Shown here: in pieces, positions 43,527 through 51,612 of the stretch
How positions within the stretch are numbered: the stretch's first letter is position 1
Layout: every line of letters starts with the position of its first letter
Source of the DNA: Kribbella capetownensis
GTDB taxonomy: Bacteria; Actinomycetota; Actinomycetes; Propionibacteriales; Kribbellaceae
DNA: 64,000 bases
Direction: 5' to 3'
NCBI RefSeq assembly: GCF_004331485.1
Contig: NZ_SJKD01000001.1
Coordinates: forward strand, 1,488,001-1,552,000
The notes under the pieces: model-generated
Database searches by the model: none
What the model was told of the DNA's origin: nothing
The model's input: the letters and a program-made list of their open reading frames with translations, nothing else
Translations under genes and position numbers: made by a program

Positions 43527-44243
43527 ATGTCCGCACAGCGTCGCCGCCCGGGTCGCGCTCGTTCGTCGTGGTGGACGATCGGGGCCTTGGCGGTCGGCGC
43601 TGTACTACTCCTGACCGGCGGCTACCTGCAGCTCAGGACCGACGACAGCGCTGATGCGCGCCCAACCGGTACGACGTCCGCCGTACCAACAAAGCCGTCG
43701 ACGAAGGCCCCGACGCCGAAGGCGACCACACCGACGAGCACAGCGCCGAAGGGTACAGCACCGAAAACGACCTTGCCGCCCGAGGTCCGGAGCACCGCTC
43801 CGGCGCGGCCGGGCAACCCGGTGCGGGTCTCCGTCCCGAGTCTCGGGGTTTCCGCCCGCGTGCTGGGGATCCGCGCCCGCGGTGGTTCTCTCATTCCGCC
43901 GTCCAACCCGCAGTTGGTCGGCTGGTGGTCTGACGGCGCTCAACCCGGCGCGGCCAAGGGCTCGGCGATCATCACCGGCCACACCGTGCACGACGGCGGC
44001 GGCGCGTTCGACGACCTCGGCCGGTTGAAGGCCGGAGACGCGGTCAAGGTCACCACGGGCAAGGGGACACTCAACTACGTGGTCGCGTCGGTGAAAACCT
44101 ATCGGAAGAAGGCACTCGCCGCGGCGGCCGCGCAGGTGTTCGACCAGGGTGTGCCGGGCCGGCTGGTTCTGGTCACCTGCGAGGACTGGGACGGTACGGC
44201 GTTCCTCAGCAATGCCGTGGTGATCGCGCATCAGAAGAAGTGA
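43527..44243 (+). CDS. class F-type sortase
   Basis: The 238-residue protein has a membrane anchor (14-33), a Thr/Pro/Ser-rich linker and a sortase domain. The catalytic histidine is His152 (TGHTVHDGG) and the cysteine is Cys218 (VLVTCEDWDG). The usual arginine a few residues after the cysteine in many sortases is not found: no arginine occurs from Cys218 to the C-terminus. It starts one base after the surface-protein stop, so the two form a pair. Confidence 0.82.
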   Translation: MSAQRRRPGRARSSWWTIGALAVGAVLLLTGGYLQLRTDDSADARPTGTTSAVPTKPSTKAPTPKATTPTSTAPKGTAPKTTLPPEVRSTAPARPGNPVRVSVPSLGVSARVLGIRARGGSLIPPSNPQLVGWWSDGAQPGAAKGSAIITGHTVHDGGGAFDDLGRLKAGDAVKVTTGKGTLNYVVASVKTYRKKALAAAAAQVFDQGVPGRLVLVTCEDWDGTAFLSNAVVIAHQKK

Positions 44244-44321
44244 TTGACCGGCGACCAAAGTCGGGACGGCCGGGACCTCGGTACGACGACGTGCCGCCGA
44301 TCCCGCGACAACCTGAGCAGC

Positions 44322-45437
44322 ATGACCACTCCCCGCATCAATCGTGCGCACTTCCTCGGCCTGCTCGCCGTCGCGGCGGCAGGTGTCTCCAGCACTCAGA
44401 CCGCTTCAGCACTCAGACCCCGCAAGCTCGGGCTCAAAGGTGTTGCCTATGACACCGGGACCGGGTTCCTCGGCGACGACAGCCGTGCGCTCTGGCGGAA
44501 CAGCATCATGCGTGGCGAGATCCACGCCGTCCGTCACCGGCTGCACGCGAACTGGGTCAGCATCTACGGCAGCGACGTACGCCGCCTCGTCGACACCGCC
44601 ACCGCCGCGCTCGACGAAGGGCTGACCGTGTCGATCCAGCCGCGTTCGTTCGACGAACCGCAGGCCGACGAACTCGAGAAGCTGCGGCAGGTCGCGATCC
44701 AGGCGGAGCGGTTGCGCTGCCGCTACGACCAGGAGGTAGTCCTGGTGATCGGCTGCGAGTTCATGCTGTTCACTCCGGGGATCGTGCCGGGGGCAACCTT
44801 CTTCGAGCGGGTCGAGTACCTGACCAAGGGCGAGTTCGACCTGGCCGAGCTGCAGCGGAAGTTCCGCGCCTTCACCGCCCGGATGGTCAAGGTTGCCCGC
44901 AGCAACTTCAAGGGCAGGATCACGTACGGCGCCGCGTCGGACCTGGAGCAAGTGGACTGGTCGCTGTTCGACATCGTCGGGCTGGACTACTACTCGTATC
45001 ACGCGAACCGCGCCGACCACACCAAGGAGCTGGCGCCGTTCCGCCGGTGGGGCAAGCCGATCATGATCCTGGAGTTCGGGTGCTGCACGTTCACCGGTGC
45101 GGCCGAGCTGGGCGGGATGGGCTGGGACATCGTCGACTACAGCGGCGACGTACCGGTCATCCCGCCGCAGTACGTCCGCGACGAGCAGGAACAGGCCGAC
45201 CATCTGGTGACGATGCTCGACGTCTTCACCGCCGAAGGCTTCCTCGGTGCGTCGCCGTACACGTTCATCTCGCCCGATGCGCCGCACCGCCCGCACGACC
45301 GTCCCCACGACGAGGACATGGCTGCCTTCAGTCTCTGCAAGGTGATCCGGAAGGACTCCGACGACCCGGTATCGCCGTACCAGTGGCAGCCGAAGGAGTC
45401 CTTCCGGGCGGTCTCCCGCTTCTACCTAGTGCATTAG
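44322..45437 (+). CDS. exported TIM-barrel-like protein (annotated abortive infection protein in relatives)
   Basis: The 371-residue protein has a signal-like N-terminus (INRAHFLGLLAVAAAG) and a barrel-like pattern: VVLVIGCEFMLFTPG, IVGLDYYSYHANRAD, and KPIMILEFGCCTFTG, where the last glutamate is a plausible catalytic acid. Actinobacterial relatives are often named abortive infection protein, but the layout resembles glycoside hydrolases. ATG 44322 is chosen over upstream codons. It overlaps the DUF4091 gene end by 12 bases, convergently. Confidence 0.7.
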   Translation: MTTPRINRAHFLGLLAVAAAGVSSTQTASALRPRKLGLKGVAYDTGTGFLGDDSRALWRNSIMRGEIHAVRHRLHANWVSIYGSDVRRLVDTATAALDEGLTVSIQPRSFDEPQADELEKLRQVAIQAERLRCRYDQEVVLVIGCEFMLFTPGIVPGATFFERVEYLTKGEFDLAELQRKFRAFTARMVKVARSNFKGRITYGAASDLEQVDWSLFDIVGLDYYSYHANRADHTKELAPFRRWGKPIMILEFGCCTFTGAAELGGMGWDIVDYSGDVPVIPPQYVRDEQEQADHLVTMLDVFTAEGFLGASPYTFISPDAPHRPHDRPHDEDMAAFSLCKVIRKDSDDPVSPYQWQPKESFRAVSRFYLVH

Positions 45438-47912
45438 CCCGACCGCGGTGATGGTCGCGATCACGTCGGTGCGCCAGTGCCGGTAGCGGACCGGGTCCTC
45501 GGTGAAGTTCCGCTGGTCGCTGACCACGTCGTCGGCCGCGAGCAGCTTGGTGGCGTGCGCCTTCAGCGCCGGTGGCAGGTGGGGCTTCGCCGCCACGTCG
45601 TGCGACAGCACCCAGAGCAGGTTGTAGTCCTCCATGCCGTCGCGGAAGTTCTCCAGCCGGATCGAGGCCATCGGCCCGGTCGGACCCGGGTAGAACATCG
45701 ACCCGTCACCCGCGGTGCCGTTGAACGTGGCCGCCTTCCACGCCGACAGGACCCCGTCGTTCACCAGCAACTGGTTGGCGTGGTCCGAACGGAGCCAACG
45801 GTTCGTCGCGTAGTACAGGACGCCCTCGACTCCGGACTTGTAGGACATCGGGCCCATCAGCGTGCGCGAGTCGATCGGCGGGTAGCCGTTGAACCAGTTC
45901 GGCAGCGGCGAACCGGTGGCGATGTCCGGGTACCACCAGGCCTGGTCGCCGCGGGCCCTGGTCCGCTCGGCCACCGTCTGGTTGTACAGGTCCTGCTGGG
46001 GCGCCCAGATGTCGACGAGGCCGGCCAGTCCGGTGTCGACACCCATCGAGTTGTCCCGCAGCGTGGTCATGATCGGCACGTCCGGGAAGGCGGCCTTCAC
46101 CGCGGCGAACGTCTGCTTCGCGGCCTGCAGCAACGGCCCGTTGGCCTCGTCGAACCCGTAGACGTAGGCGTACTTGTCGACGCCGGCGGCGCGGTAGCTG
46201 TCCATTGCGGTCCGCAGCTGTGAGATCCAGGTGTCGATCTGCGCCTGCCAGGTCTCCGGCTTCGACGGGTTCAGCATTCCGGCCCACAGGTAGAAGGCGT
46301 TGAAGTCACGCAGTCCGTAGTGGTCGCGGATGTAGAGCACGTCCTCGACCGGGGTCGGCACGATCACCGGACCGGGGCTGGAGGGGATGCACGGACAGGT
46401 GTAGAGCTGGTCCGGCTCGATCTTGTAGTCGTTCAGGAACGACCAGTACGTGTGCTTGGTCGCTTCCTGCGCGGCGGGATCGGTGATCCCGTAGATGTCG
46501 TTCACGATCGCCGGCGTGAACTGGAACGTGGTGTTGAGCTTCGGCCGGTCCGGAATCGTCACCGGCCACACCGTCGCCGACACCGTCATCGTCCGGGTGT
46601 GCTTGCCGTCCGCGGAGAACGCGGCCTTCACCCGGTAGATGCCGGGCCGCGCGTTCGGCGAGGCCTTCAGCCGGATCCAGTACGGCTGCATCGTGTCGGC
46701 CGGGACGTCCACCGAGGACAGGTCGTCGCGGATCGGGTCCGGCGTCCATCCGGCGTACGTCGGACGGTGGTACTGGTTCGTCGGGGTGACGTTCAGCGAT
46801 CCGACCGGCGCCACCGACGCGGTGAGGGCACCTGCGGGGCCGGACACCGAGGTCACCTTGGCCTGTACGTCGTTGAGTTGCTCGGCGAACGGCAGTACGA
46901 CGGCCTGCACGTTCTCGTACTCACCACGGGTCAGGGACACCAGCGGCGACGGTCCGATCGAGCTGAACGGCAGGTCCTTCGGGTAGACCAGAGACATCGA
47001 GTCCGCCGACTCCAGTCCGAAGTCCGCATGCTTGTCGTGCGACCGCGCCTGGATGGTGTTCGCCAGTCGCGGCACCGATCGCTGCAACGCAGTCACGCCC
47101 GCGTTGAACGGCGCGTACTGCGCATACGTCATCGGTCCCGCGGACAGCGTCTGGCGCAACTCGGCGCACTGGGCTTCCGCGGCGGCGACCTGTGCCCGCA
47201 GCCGCTCATCGGCAGCCGCGTGGCCGAGTTGACGGTCCAGGGTGGCGATCTGAGCCGCCAGCTTGGTCAGTATGCCGTTGAAGTCCGTCAGCCGGAGCAG
47301 TTGCGCCGCCGCCTGGTCGCCGTACGCCGTCTTGTCGTACGGGTCGGTGTCGACGAGCCGGAAGGCGTCGTAGTGACCGACGACCGTCGTGCCGGCGCGG
47401 GGCATCGAGATGCCGATGTAGGCGATCCGGCTGATGTCGACGCCGGCGGCGGTGATCGCACTGAGCCGCAGGTCGACCGGAGTCCAGCTACGGGCATTGA
47501 TCTTGTAGTCGACGCCGTAGGCCTTGTTGGCCTGGTCCCGGACGGTGATCCGGCCGACGACGGTGCGGTCCTGCTCGGTGAAGAAGTCGAACCCGAGCAG
47601 CGTGTGACCGGACCAGTCGCTGGCCGGCAGGCTCGGCGTACCGGCGTTGAGAGTGAGCCCCGACGAGGCCGTCGCTCCCGGCGTAGCGGCCGGCGCGATG
47701 CTGAACTTCACCCCGGAGGCGCCGTGCGTCGGATCGGCGGTCCGCTCGATCTTGTCGGCCTGCGGCAGGGTGACAGTCGCCCCCGTCAGGTCGGTCTCGG
47801 TCTCGAAATCCTGGAACACCCCGGCTGGTACGGCGGCCTGCGCCGTTCCGGCCTGGACCAGACTTCCGGCGACCAATACGGTTGCCGTCAGCAACAACCC
47901 GAACTTCCTCAC
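45426..47912 (-). CDS. secreted DUF4091 glycoside-hydrolase-like protein
   Basis: The 828-residue protein has a signal peptide (MRKFGLLLTATVLVAGSLVQ then AGTAQA), an N-terminal beta-sandwich carbohydrate-binding-like domain (30-190), a coiled helical insert (about 200-280), and a barrel with DUF4091 motifs such as YAYVYGFDEANGP and DIWAPQQDLY. It probably acts on an extracellular glycan. It is divergent from the MarR gene, with a palindrome between. Confidence 0.8.
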   Translation of the reverse strand: MRKFGLLLTATVLVAGSLVQAGTAQAAVPAGVFQDFETETDLTGATVTLPQADKIERTADPTHGASGVKFSIAPAATPGATASSGLTLNAGTPSLPASDWSGHTLLGFDFFTEQDRTVVGRITVRDQANKAYGVDYKINARSWTPVDLRLSAITAAGVDISRIAYIGISMPRAGTTVVGHYDAFRLVDTDPYDKTAYGDQAAAQLLRLTDFNGILTKLAAQIATLDRQLGHAAADERLRAQVAAAEAQCAELRQTLSAGPMTYAQYAPFNAGVTALQRSVPRLANTIQARSHDKHADFGLESADSMSLVYPKDLPFSSIGPSPLVSLTRGEYENVQAVVLPFAEQLNDVQAKVTSVSGPAGALTASVAPVGSLNVTPTNQYHRPTYAGWTPDPIRDDLSSVDVPADTMQPYWIRLKASPNARPGIYRVKAAFSADGKHTRTMTVSATVWPVTIPDRPKLNTTFQFTPAIVNDIYGITDPAAQEATKHTYWSFLNDYKIEPDQLYTCPCIPSSPGPVIVPTPVEDVLYIRDHYGLRDFNAFYLWAGMLNPSKPETWQAQIDTWISQLRTAMDSYRAAGVDKYAYVYGFDEANGPLLQAAKQTFAAVKAAFPDVPIMTTLRDNSMGVDTGLAGLVDIWAPQQDLYNQTVAERTRARGDQAWWYPDIATGSPLPNWFNGYPPIDSRTLMGPMSYKSGVEGVLYYATNRWLRSDHANQLLVNDGVLSAWKAATFNGTAGDGSMFYPGPTGPMASIRLENFRDGMEDYNLLWVLSHDVAAKPHLPPALKAHATKLLAADDVVSDQRNFTEDPVRYRHWRTDVIATITAVGLMH

Positions 47913-47950
47913 GACCGGCCCCTCTCAGGTAGCCTCACGGTAGGTCGGTC

Positions 47951-47974
47951 GGATTACGGTCATGGCCATAATCC
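47951..47974. promoter_or_regulatory. 24-bp imperfect palindrome, MarR operator candidate
   Basis: The sequence reads GGATTA-CGGTCATGGCCA-TAATCC; 20 of 24 positions are symmetric and the four mismatches are transitions. It begins 39 bases before the DUF4091 start on the minus strand and 167 bases before the MarR gene. Confidence 0.7.
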
Positions 47975-48140
47975 ACCTGGTTGCTCACCGTAGGAGCGAG
48001 GATGCCGACTGTCAAGGCTTGCTGCCCTGCATCGAAAGGCCTGGCCGGCAGGCACGATCGGACCGTGGTCTTGTGACTGTTACCGGCGTGCGCGATAGTT
48101 GCAGAAGCGGGCTATTCGCGATCGTTCACGTGGAGGCGTC

Positions 48141-48590
48141 GTGGGACTGCCGGATGATGCCGCGGAAGCGCGGGCAGCGGGCTGGCGAACTCTGGCCGCT
48201 CTGCACGCCCGGATCGAGGACGAGCTGGAGCGTGCCCTGCAGAAGCAGCACGGCCTGTCCGTCAGCGAGTACAGCGTGCTCGACGTGCTGGCGCGGCAGG
48301 ACGACTACCACCTGCGGATGAACCAGCTGTCCAACGCGGTCGTGCTGAGTCAGTCGGCCACGACTCGGCTGGTCAACCGTCTGGAGGACCGCAAGTTCCT
48401 ACAGCGGTACCTGTGTCCGACCGACCGCCGCGGCATCTACACCGAGGTCACCCAGGCCGGTCGCGACCTGCGTGACCAGGCTCAGCCGACGCATGACGCC
48501 GTACTGACTGCTGCTCTGGAGAAGGCTGCTGGACTGCCCGAGCTGGCTCCACTGGTCGGTGCTCTGGACAGGCTGGCGATGAAGGTCTGA
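48141..48590 (+). CDS. MarR-family transcriptional regulator
   Basis: The 149-residue protein has the MarR winged helix: SVSEYSVLDVLARQDDYHLRM, QLSNAVVLSQSATTRLVNRL, and the wing DRRGIYTEVTQAG. GGAGG lies six bases before GTG 48141. It may bind the palindrome upstream and regulate the divergent DUF4091 gene. The DUF3099 gene starts one base after its stop. Confidence 0.88.
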   Translation: MGLPDDAAEARAAGWRTLAALHARIEDELERALQKQHGLSVSEYSVLDVLARQDDYHLRMNQLSNAVVLSQSATTRLVNRLEDRKFLQRYLCPTDRRGIYTEVTQAGRDLRDQAQPTHDAVLTAALEKAAGLPELAPLVGALDRLAMKV

Positions 48591-48591
48591 C

Positions 48592-48774
48592 ATGGCCCGC
48601 AAGTACGACAACCGCAAGCTCTACTACTGGCTGATGGGCAGCTGTCTGGTGCTGATCGGGCTGGCGTGGTTCGTCGTGCGGTTGTTCTCGATCCCCGTCG
48701 CGATCGGGATGAGTGCGGTCGCCGCCGTACTGCCGCCGATCGCTGTCATCGTCGCGAACTGGGGTCAGGACTGA
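48592..48774 (+). CDS. DUF3099 small membrane protein
   Basis: The 60-residue protein has two membrane segments (YYWLMGSCLVLIGLAWFVVRL, then PVAIGMSAVAAVLPPIAVIVAN) and matches the DUF3099 pattern. Its function is unknown. It is tightly coupled to the MarR gene and overlaps the CDF transporter's 3' end by 29 bases. Confidence 0.8.
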   Translation: MARKYDNRKLYYWLMGSCLVLIGLAWFVVRLFSIPVAIGMSAVAAVLPPIAVIVANWGQD

Positions 48775-49681
48775 TCCCCGGGGTGGGATCGAGGTAGAGG
48801 TGCCGGACCATCGGGTAATGCTGGCGTACCTCGAGGTCGACCCGCTCGGCGAGCTGTTCGATCGCAGCGCCGGTGGTCTGCATGTCGGCCAGGTCGACAG
48901 TCGCCACCACCAGGACTTGGTCCGGAGCGAGCCGGAGACTGAGCAGTTCGAGGACGCTCTCGATGCCTGCAGTGCCGTTGATGATCGCGCGGATCCGTTG
49001 CTGTACGTCGTCCGGCAGTGCCCGGCCGATCAGCATCGCCTTGTTGTCGCGGCCGAGTGTGAACGCGACGACGATCAGCAGTACGCCGATGCCGATCGAC
49101 GCGGCTCCGTCCCACAGGTGCTGTCCGGTGACGACCGCTAGCGTCACACCGACGGCCGCGATCAACAGTCCGATCAGGGCGGCGGTGTCTTCGAACGCTA
49201 CGGTCTTGACGGCCGGTTCGGCGTTTCTGAGGTGTTCCAGCGGCGGTACGCCTTTCTTGCGAGCCTCGCGTCGTACCTGCCTGACCGCGCGGAGCCATGA
49301 GGTGCCTTCGAAGATCGCTGAGACTGCCAGGACCGTGTAGATCAGCCCAAGTGACGCGATCGGCTCCGGGTCGATGAGTGAGCGCAGGCCTTCGGCGATC
49401 GAGAAGCCCGCACCGAGCACCAGGATGCCCACCGCGGCCAGCAGGGACCAGAAGTAGCGCTCCATGCCGTAGCCGAACGGGTGGCGTGCATCGGCGGGCT
49501 TCCGGCTGCGGTGGAGTGCCGTCAGCAGGAACGCCTGGTTCATGGTGTCCGCGATGGAGTGCGCTGCCTCGGCGAGCAGTGCGGTCGAGCCGGAGAGCAG
49601 GCCGGCGACGACCTTGGCGATCGCGATCGCCAGATTCGCCGCTCCGGCCAGCAGTACGGTTCCGACGGATTCCTCTGCCAT
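48746..49681 (-). CDS. cation diffusion facilitator (CDF) transporter
   Basis: The 311-residue protein has the CDF membrane pattern and metal-site segments: LLAEAAHSIADTMNQAF (with the His-Asp motif HSxxD) and AFEDTAALIGLLIAA, then a cytoplasmic C-terminal domain. It exports Zn, Mn, Fe or Co in exchange for protons; the metal is not fixed. ATG 49681 with GAGG before it is preferred; longer frames upstream exist. Confidence 0.88.
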   Translation of the reverse strand: MAEESVGTVLLAGAANLAIAIAKVVAGLLSGSTALLAEAAHSIADTMNQAFLLTALHRSRKPADARHPFGYGMERYFWSLLAAVGILVLGAGFSIAEGLRSLIDPEPIASLGLIYTVLAVSAIFEGTSWLRAVRQVRREARKKGVPPLEHLRNAEPAVKTVAFEDTAALIGLLIAAVGVTLAVVTGQHLWDGAASIGIGVLLIVVAFTLGRDNKAMLIGRALPDDVQQRIRAIINGTAGIESVLELLSLRLAPDQVLVVATVDLADMQTTGAAIEQLAERVDLEVRQHYPMVRHLYLDPTPGISPDPSSRR

Positions 49682-49742
49682 CCACCTCGCGTGCCCGCGG
49701 GGTGGATGGGTCAAACCGAGCCGGTGCTTCGCGGCATGTGGC

Positions 49743-50348
49743 ATGCTCCGGGCTGTGGCGGCGATGGGTGCGGGACGGTTGCTCGGGACGAACCTGCGGA
49801 TGCGGCGGGACGAGCAGGGCATCTCGCTGTCCGAGCTGGCCCGGCGGTCCGGGATCGCGAAGGGGACGCTCTCGCAACTGGAGTCGGGGGCGGGCAACCC
49901 GACGATCGAGACAGTGTTCAGTCTGTCGAACGCTCTGGGTGTCCCGGTGTCGGCGCTGCTGAGTGAGTCGCCGAGCGCGGAGCTGGTCCTCGTACGGTCG
50001 GCGGACATCGACGTACTGTCCGGTGAAGCGATCGATCTGCGGATGCTGCGGAGGCTGGAGACGCCGGGTGGGTTGTTCGAGGTCTACAACCAGGAGGTCC
50101 GGCCGGACGCCGTACAGCAGTCGGACGGGCATCCAGGGACCGAGCATCACATCGTCCTGACTGGCAGGCTACGGATCACGGCGCGTGGCAGGACTGAGGA
50201 GTTGGGGCCTGGGGACTACCTGGCGTTCCGGGCCGGCGGGCCGCACGGGTACGAGGCGGTGGACGGTCTGGTGCGGTCGGTGCTGCTGCTGGAGTACGCG
50301 CCGGATGCGTACCCGAGCACGCCGGGCAGCCCGCATGTGCCTGGGTAG
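49743..50348 (+). CDS. XRE-cupin transcriptional regulator
   Basis: The 201-residue protein has an XRE helix-turn-helix (GISLSELARRSGIAKGTLSQL) and a C-terminal cupin domain (DGHPGTEHHIVLTGRL ... LGPGDYLAFRAGGPHGYEA). Alternative starts at 49755 and 49764 are possible. It lies 100 bases upstream of, and on the same strand as, the hydroxyproline operon, and is the likely regulator through the phased repeats between them. Confidence 0.85.
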   Translation: MLRAVAAMGAGRLLGTNLRMRRDEQGISLSELARRSGIAKGTLSQLESGAGNPTIETVFSLSNALGVPVSALLSESPSAELVLVRSADIDVLSGEAIDLRMLRRLETPGGLFEVYNQEVRPDAVQQSDGHPGTEHHIVLTGRLRITARGRTEELGPGDYLAFRAGGPHGYEAVDGLVRSVLLLEYAPDAYPSTPGSPHVPG

Positions 50349-50356
50349 TGCCGGAA

Positions 50357-50384
50357 GAGTGCGTCTTGAGTGCATGGTGAGTGC
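50357..50384 (+). repeat. three GAGTGC direct repeats at 11-bp spacing
   Basis: GAGTGC occurs at 50357, 50368 and 50379, exactly 11 bp apart, so all three face one side of the helix. The array lies just after the regulator stop and before the operon promoter, suggesting cooperative binding by a regulator. Confidence 0.65.
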
Positions 50385-50421
50385 ATTGACCGTTCTGAGG
50401 GTCGGCGCGTAGTCTCGGTTT

Positions 50422-50439
50422 CGTTCATTTTAGTGAACG
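50422..50439. promoter_or_regulatory. 18-bp operator candidate before the hydroxyproline operon
   Basis: CGTTCA-TTTTAG-TGAACG is an inverted repeat with 14 of 18 symmetric positions, 10 bases before the first gene of the operon. Its position over the start of the transcript fits a repressor site. Confidence 0.65.
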
Positions 50440-50448
50440 GAGAGTCTG

Positions 50449-51612
50449 ATGCCTGGTTCCGCGACACCCGACGTGGTGGTCGTCGGCGCGGGCATGGTCG
50501 GCGCGGCCTGTGCCGAGGCGCTCTCCGCCGCAGGTGTGCGGGTGCTGGTGATCGATCGCGACGGGCCGGCGGCCGGGACGACGGCCTCCGGCGAGGGCAA
50601 CGTGCTCGTCTCGGACAAGGAGCCCGGGCCGGAGCTCGAGTTGGCGATCGCCTCGCGGGCCGAGTGGGACGTCGTACTGTCCCGGCTCCCGGAGCGGGTC
50701 GCCGACGTCGAGTGGGAGACCAAGGGCGGGGTCGTGGTGGCGACGACCGATCCCGAGCCGCTGAGGGCGTTCGCGGCCAAGCAGCGGGCGGCCGGGGTGG
50801 ATGCTCGCGTGATTACGCCGGCGGAGGCCTTTGAGCTCGAGCCCTTGCTGACTCCTCGCGTGACAGTCGGGGTGCACTACCCGGACGATGCGCAGGTGCA
50901 ACCGGTGCTCGCGGCAACGGCTTTGCTCGCCGCAGTCCGGGATCGTGGTGGTGAGGTGCGCTCGGGGGTGGCGGCGCGGGCGGTCCGGCGTTCCGCGCAG
51001 GGACGGGTTGTCGGGGTCGAGACCGATGACGGTGTGATCGCGTGTGGCGCCGTACTCAATGCTTGCGGCCCGTGGGCGGGGTCGTTCAGTGCTGACGCGG
51101 GGGCACCGATTCAGGTGCTGCCTCGGCGCGGGATGATCCTGGTGACGGCGCCCCTGCCGGAATGCGTACGGCACAAGGTGTACGACGCGGACTACGTCGG
51201 TGCGGTCGGGAGTGGGGACGCCGAGCTGCAGACGTCGACCGTCGTGGAGTCGACGCGGTCCGGGACTGTTCTGATCGGCTCGAGTCGTGAACGGATCGGG
51301 TTCGACGACTCGGTCCGCGTGAAGGTGCTGCGTGAGCTCGCTGCGAAGACGGTTGGGCTGTTTCCCTTCCTGGGCGATGTGCCGGTGATGCGGGCATACG
51401 GCGGCTTCCGTCCTTATGCGCCGGATCATCTGCCGGTGATCGGGCCGGACCCGCGTACGCCGGGTCTGTGGCATGCGACTGGTCACGAAGGTGCGGGCAT
51501 CGGGCTCGCGCCGTCGACCGGCCGGTTGATCACCGAGCTGTTCCTCGGTTTGGCTCCGCATGTGGACCCCGATCCGTTCCGCGTCGACCGTCCGGCGGTG
51601 CTCGCCTCATGA
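50449..51612 (+). CDS. FAD-dependent D-amino-acid/hydroxyproline dehydrogenase subunit
   Basis: The 387-residue protein has a DAO-type FAD motif (DVVVVGAGMVGAACAEAL) and the family C-terminus with GFRPYAPDHLPVIGPDPRTPGL and GHEGAGIGLAPSTGRL. In hydroxyproline catabolism this enzyme oxidises cis-4-hydroxy-D-proline to the pyrroline carboxylate. The stop overlaps the next gene's ATG by four bases, so this is the first gene of the operon. Confidence 0.85.
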   Translation: MPGSATPDVVVVGAGMVGAACAEALSAAGVRVLVIDRDGPAAGTTASGEGNVLVSDKEPGPELELAIASRAEWDVVLSRLPERVADVEWETKGGVVVATTDPEPLRAFAAKQRAAGVDARVITPAEAFELEPLLTPRVTVGVHYPDDAQVQPVLAATALLAAVRDRGGEVRSGVAARAVRRSAQGRVVGVETDDGVIACGAVLNACGPWAGSFSADAGAPIQVLPRRGMILVTAPLPECVRHKVYDADYVGAVGSGDAELQTSTVVESTRSGTVLIGSSRERIGFDDSVRVKVLRELAAKTVGLFPFLGDVPVMRAYGGFRPYAPDHLPVIGPDPRTPGLWHATGHEGAGIGLAPSTGRLITELFLGLAPHVDPDPFRVDRPAVLAS

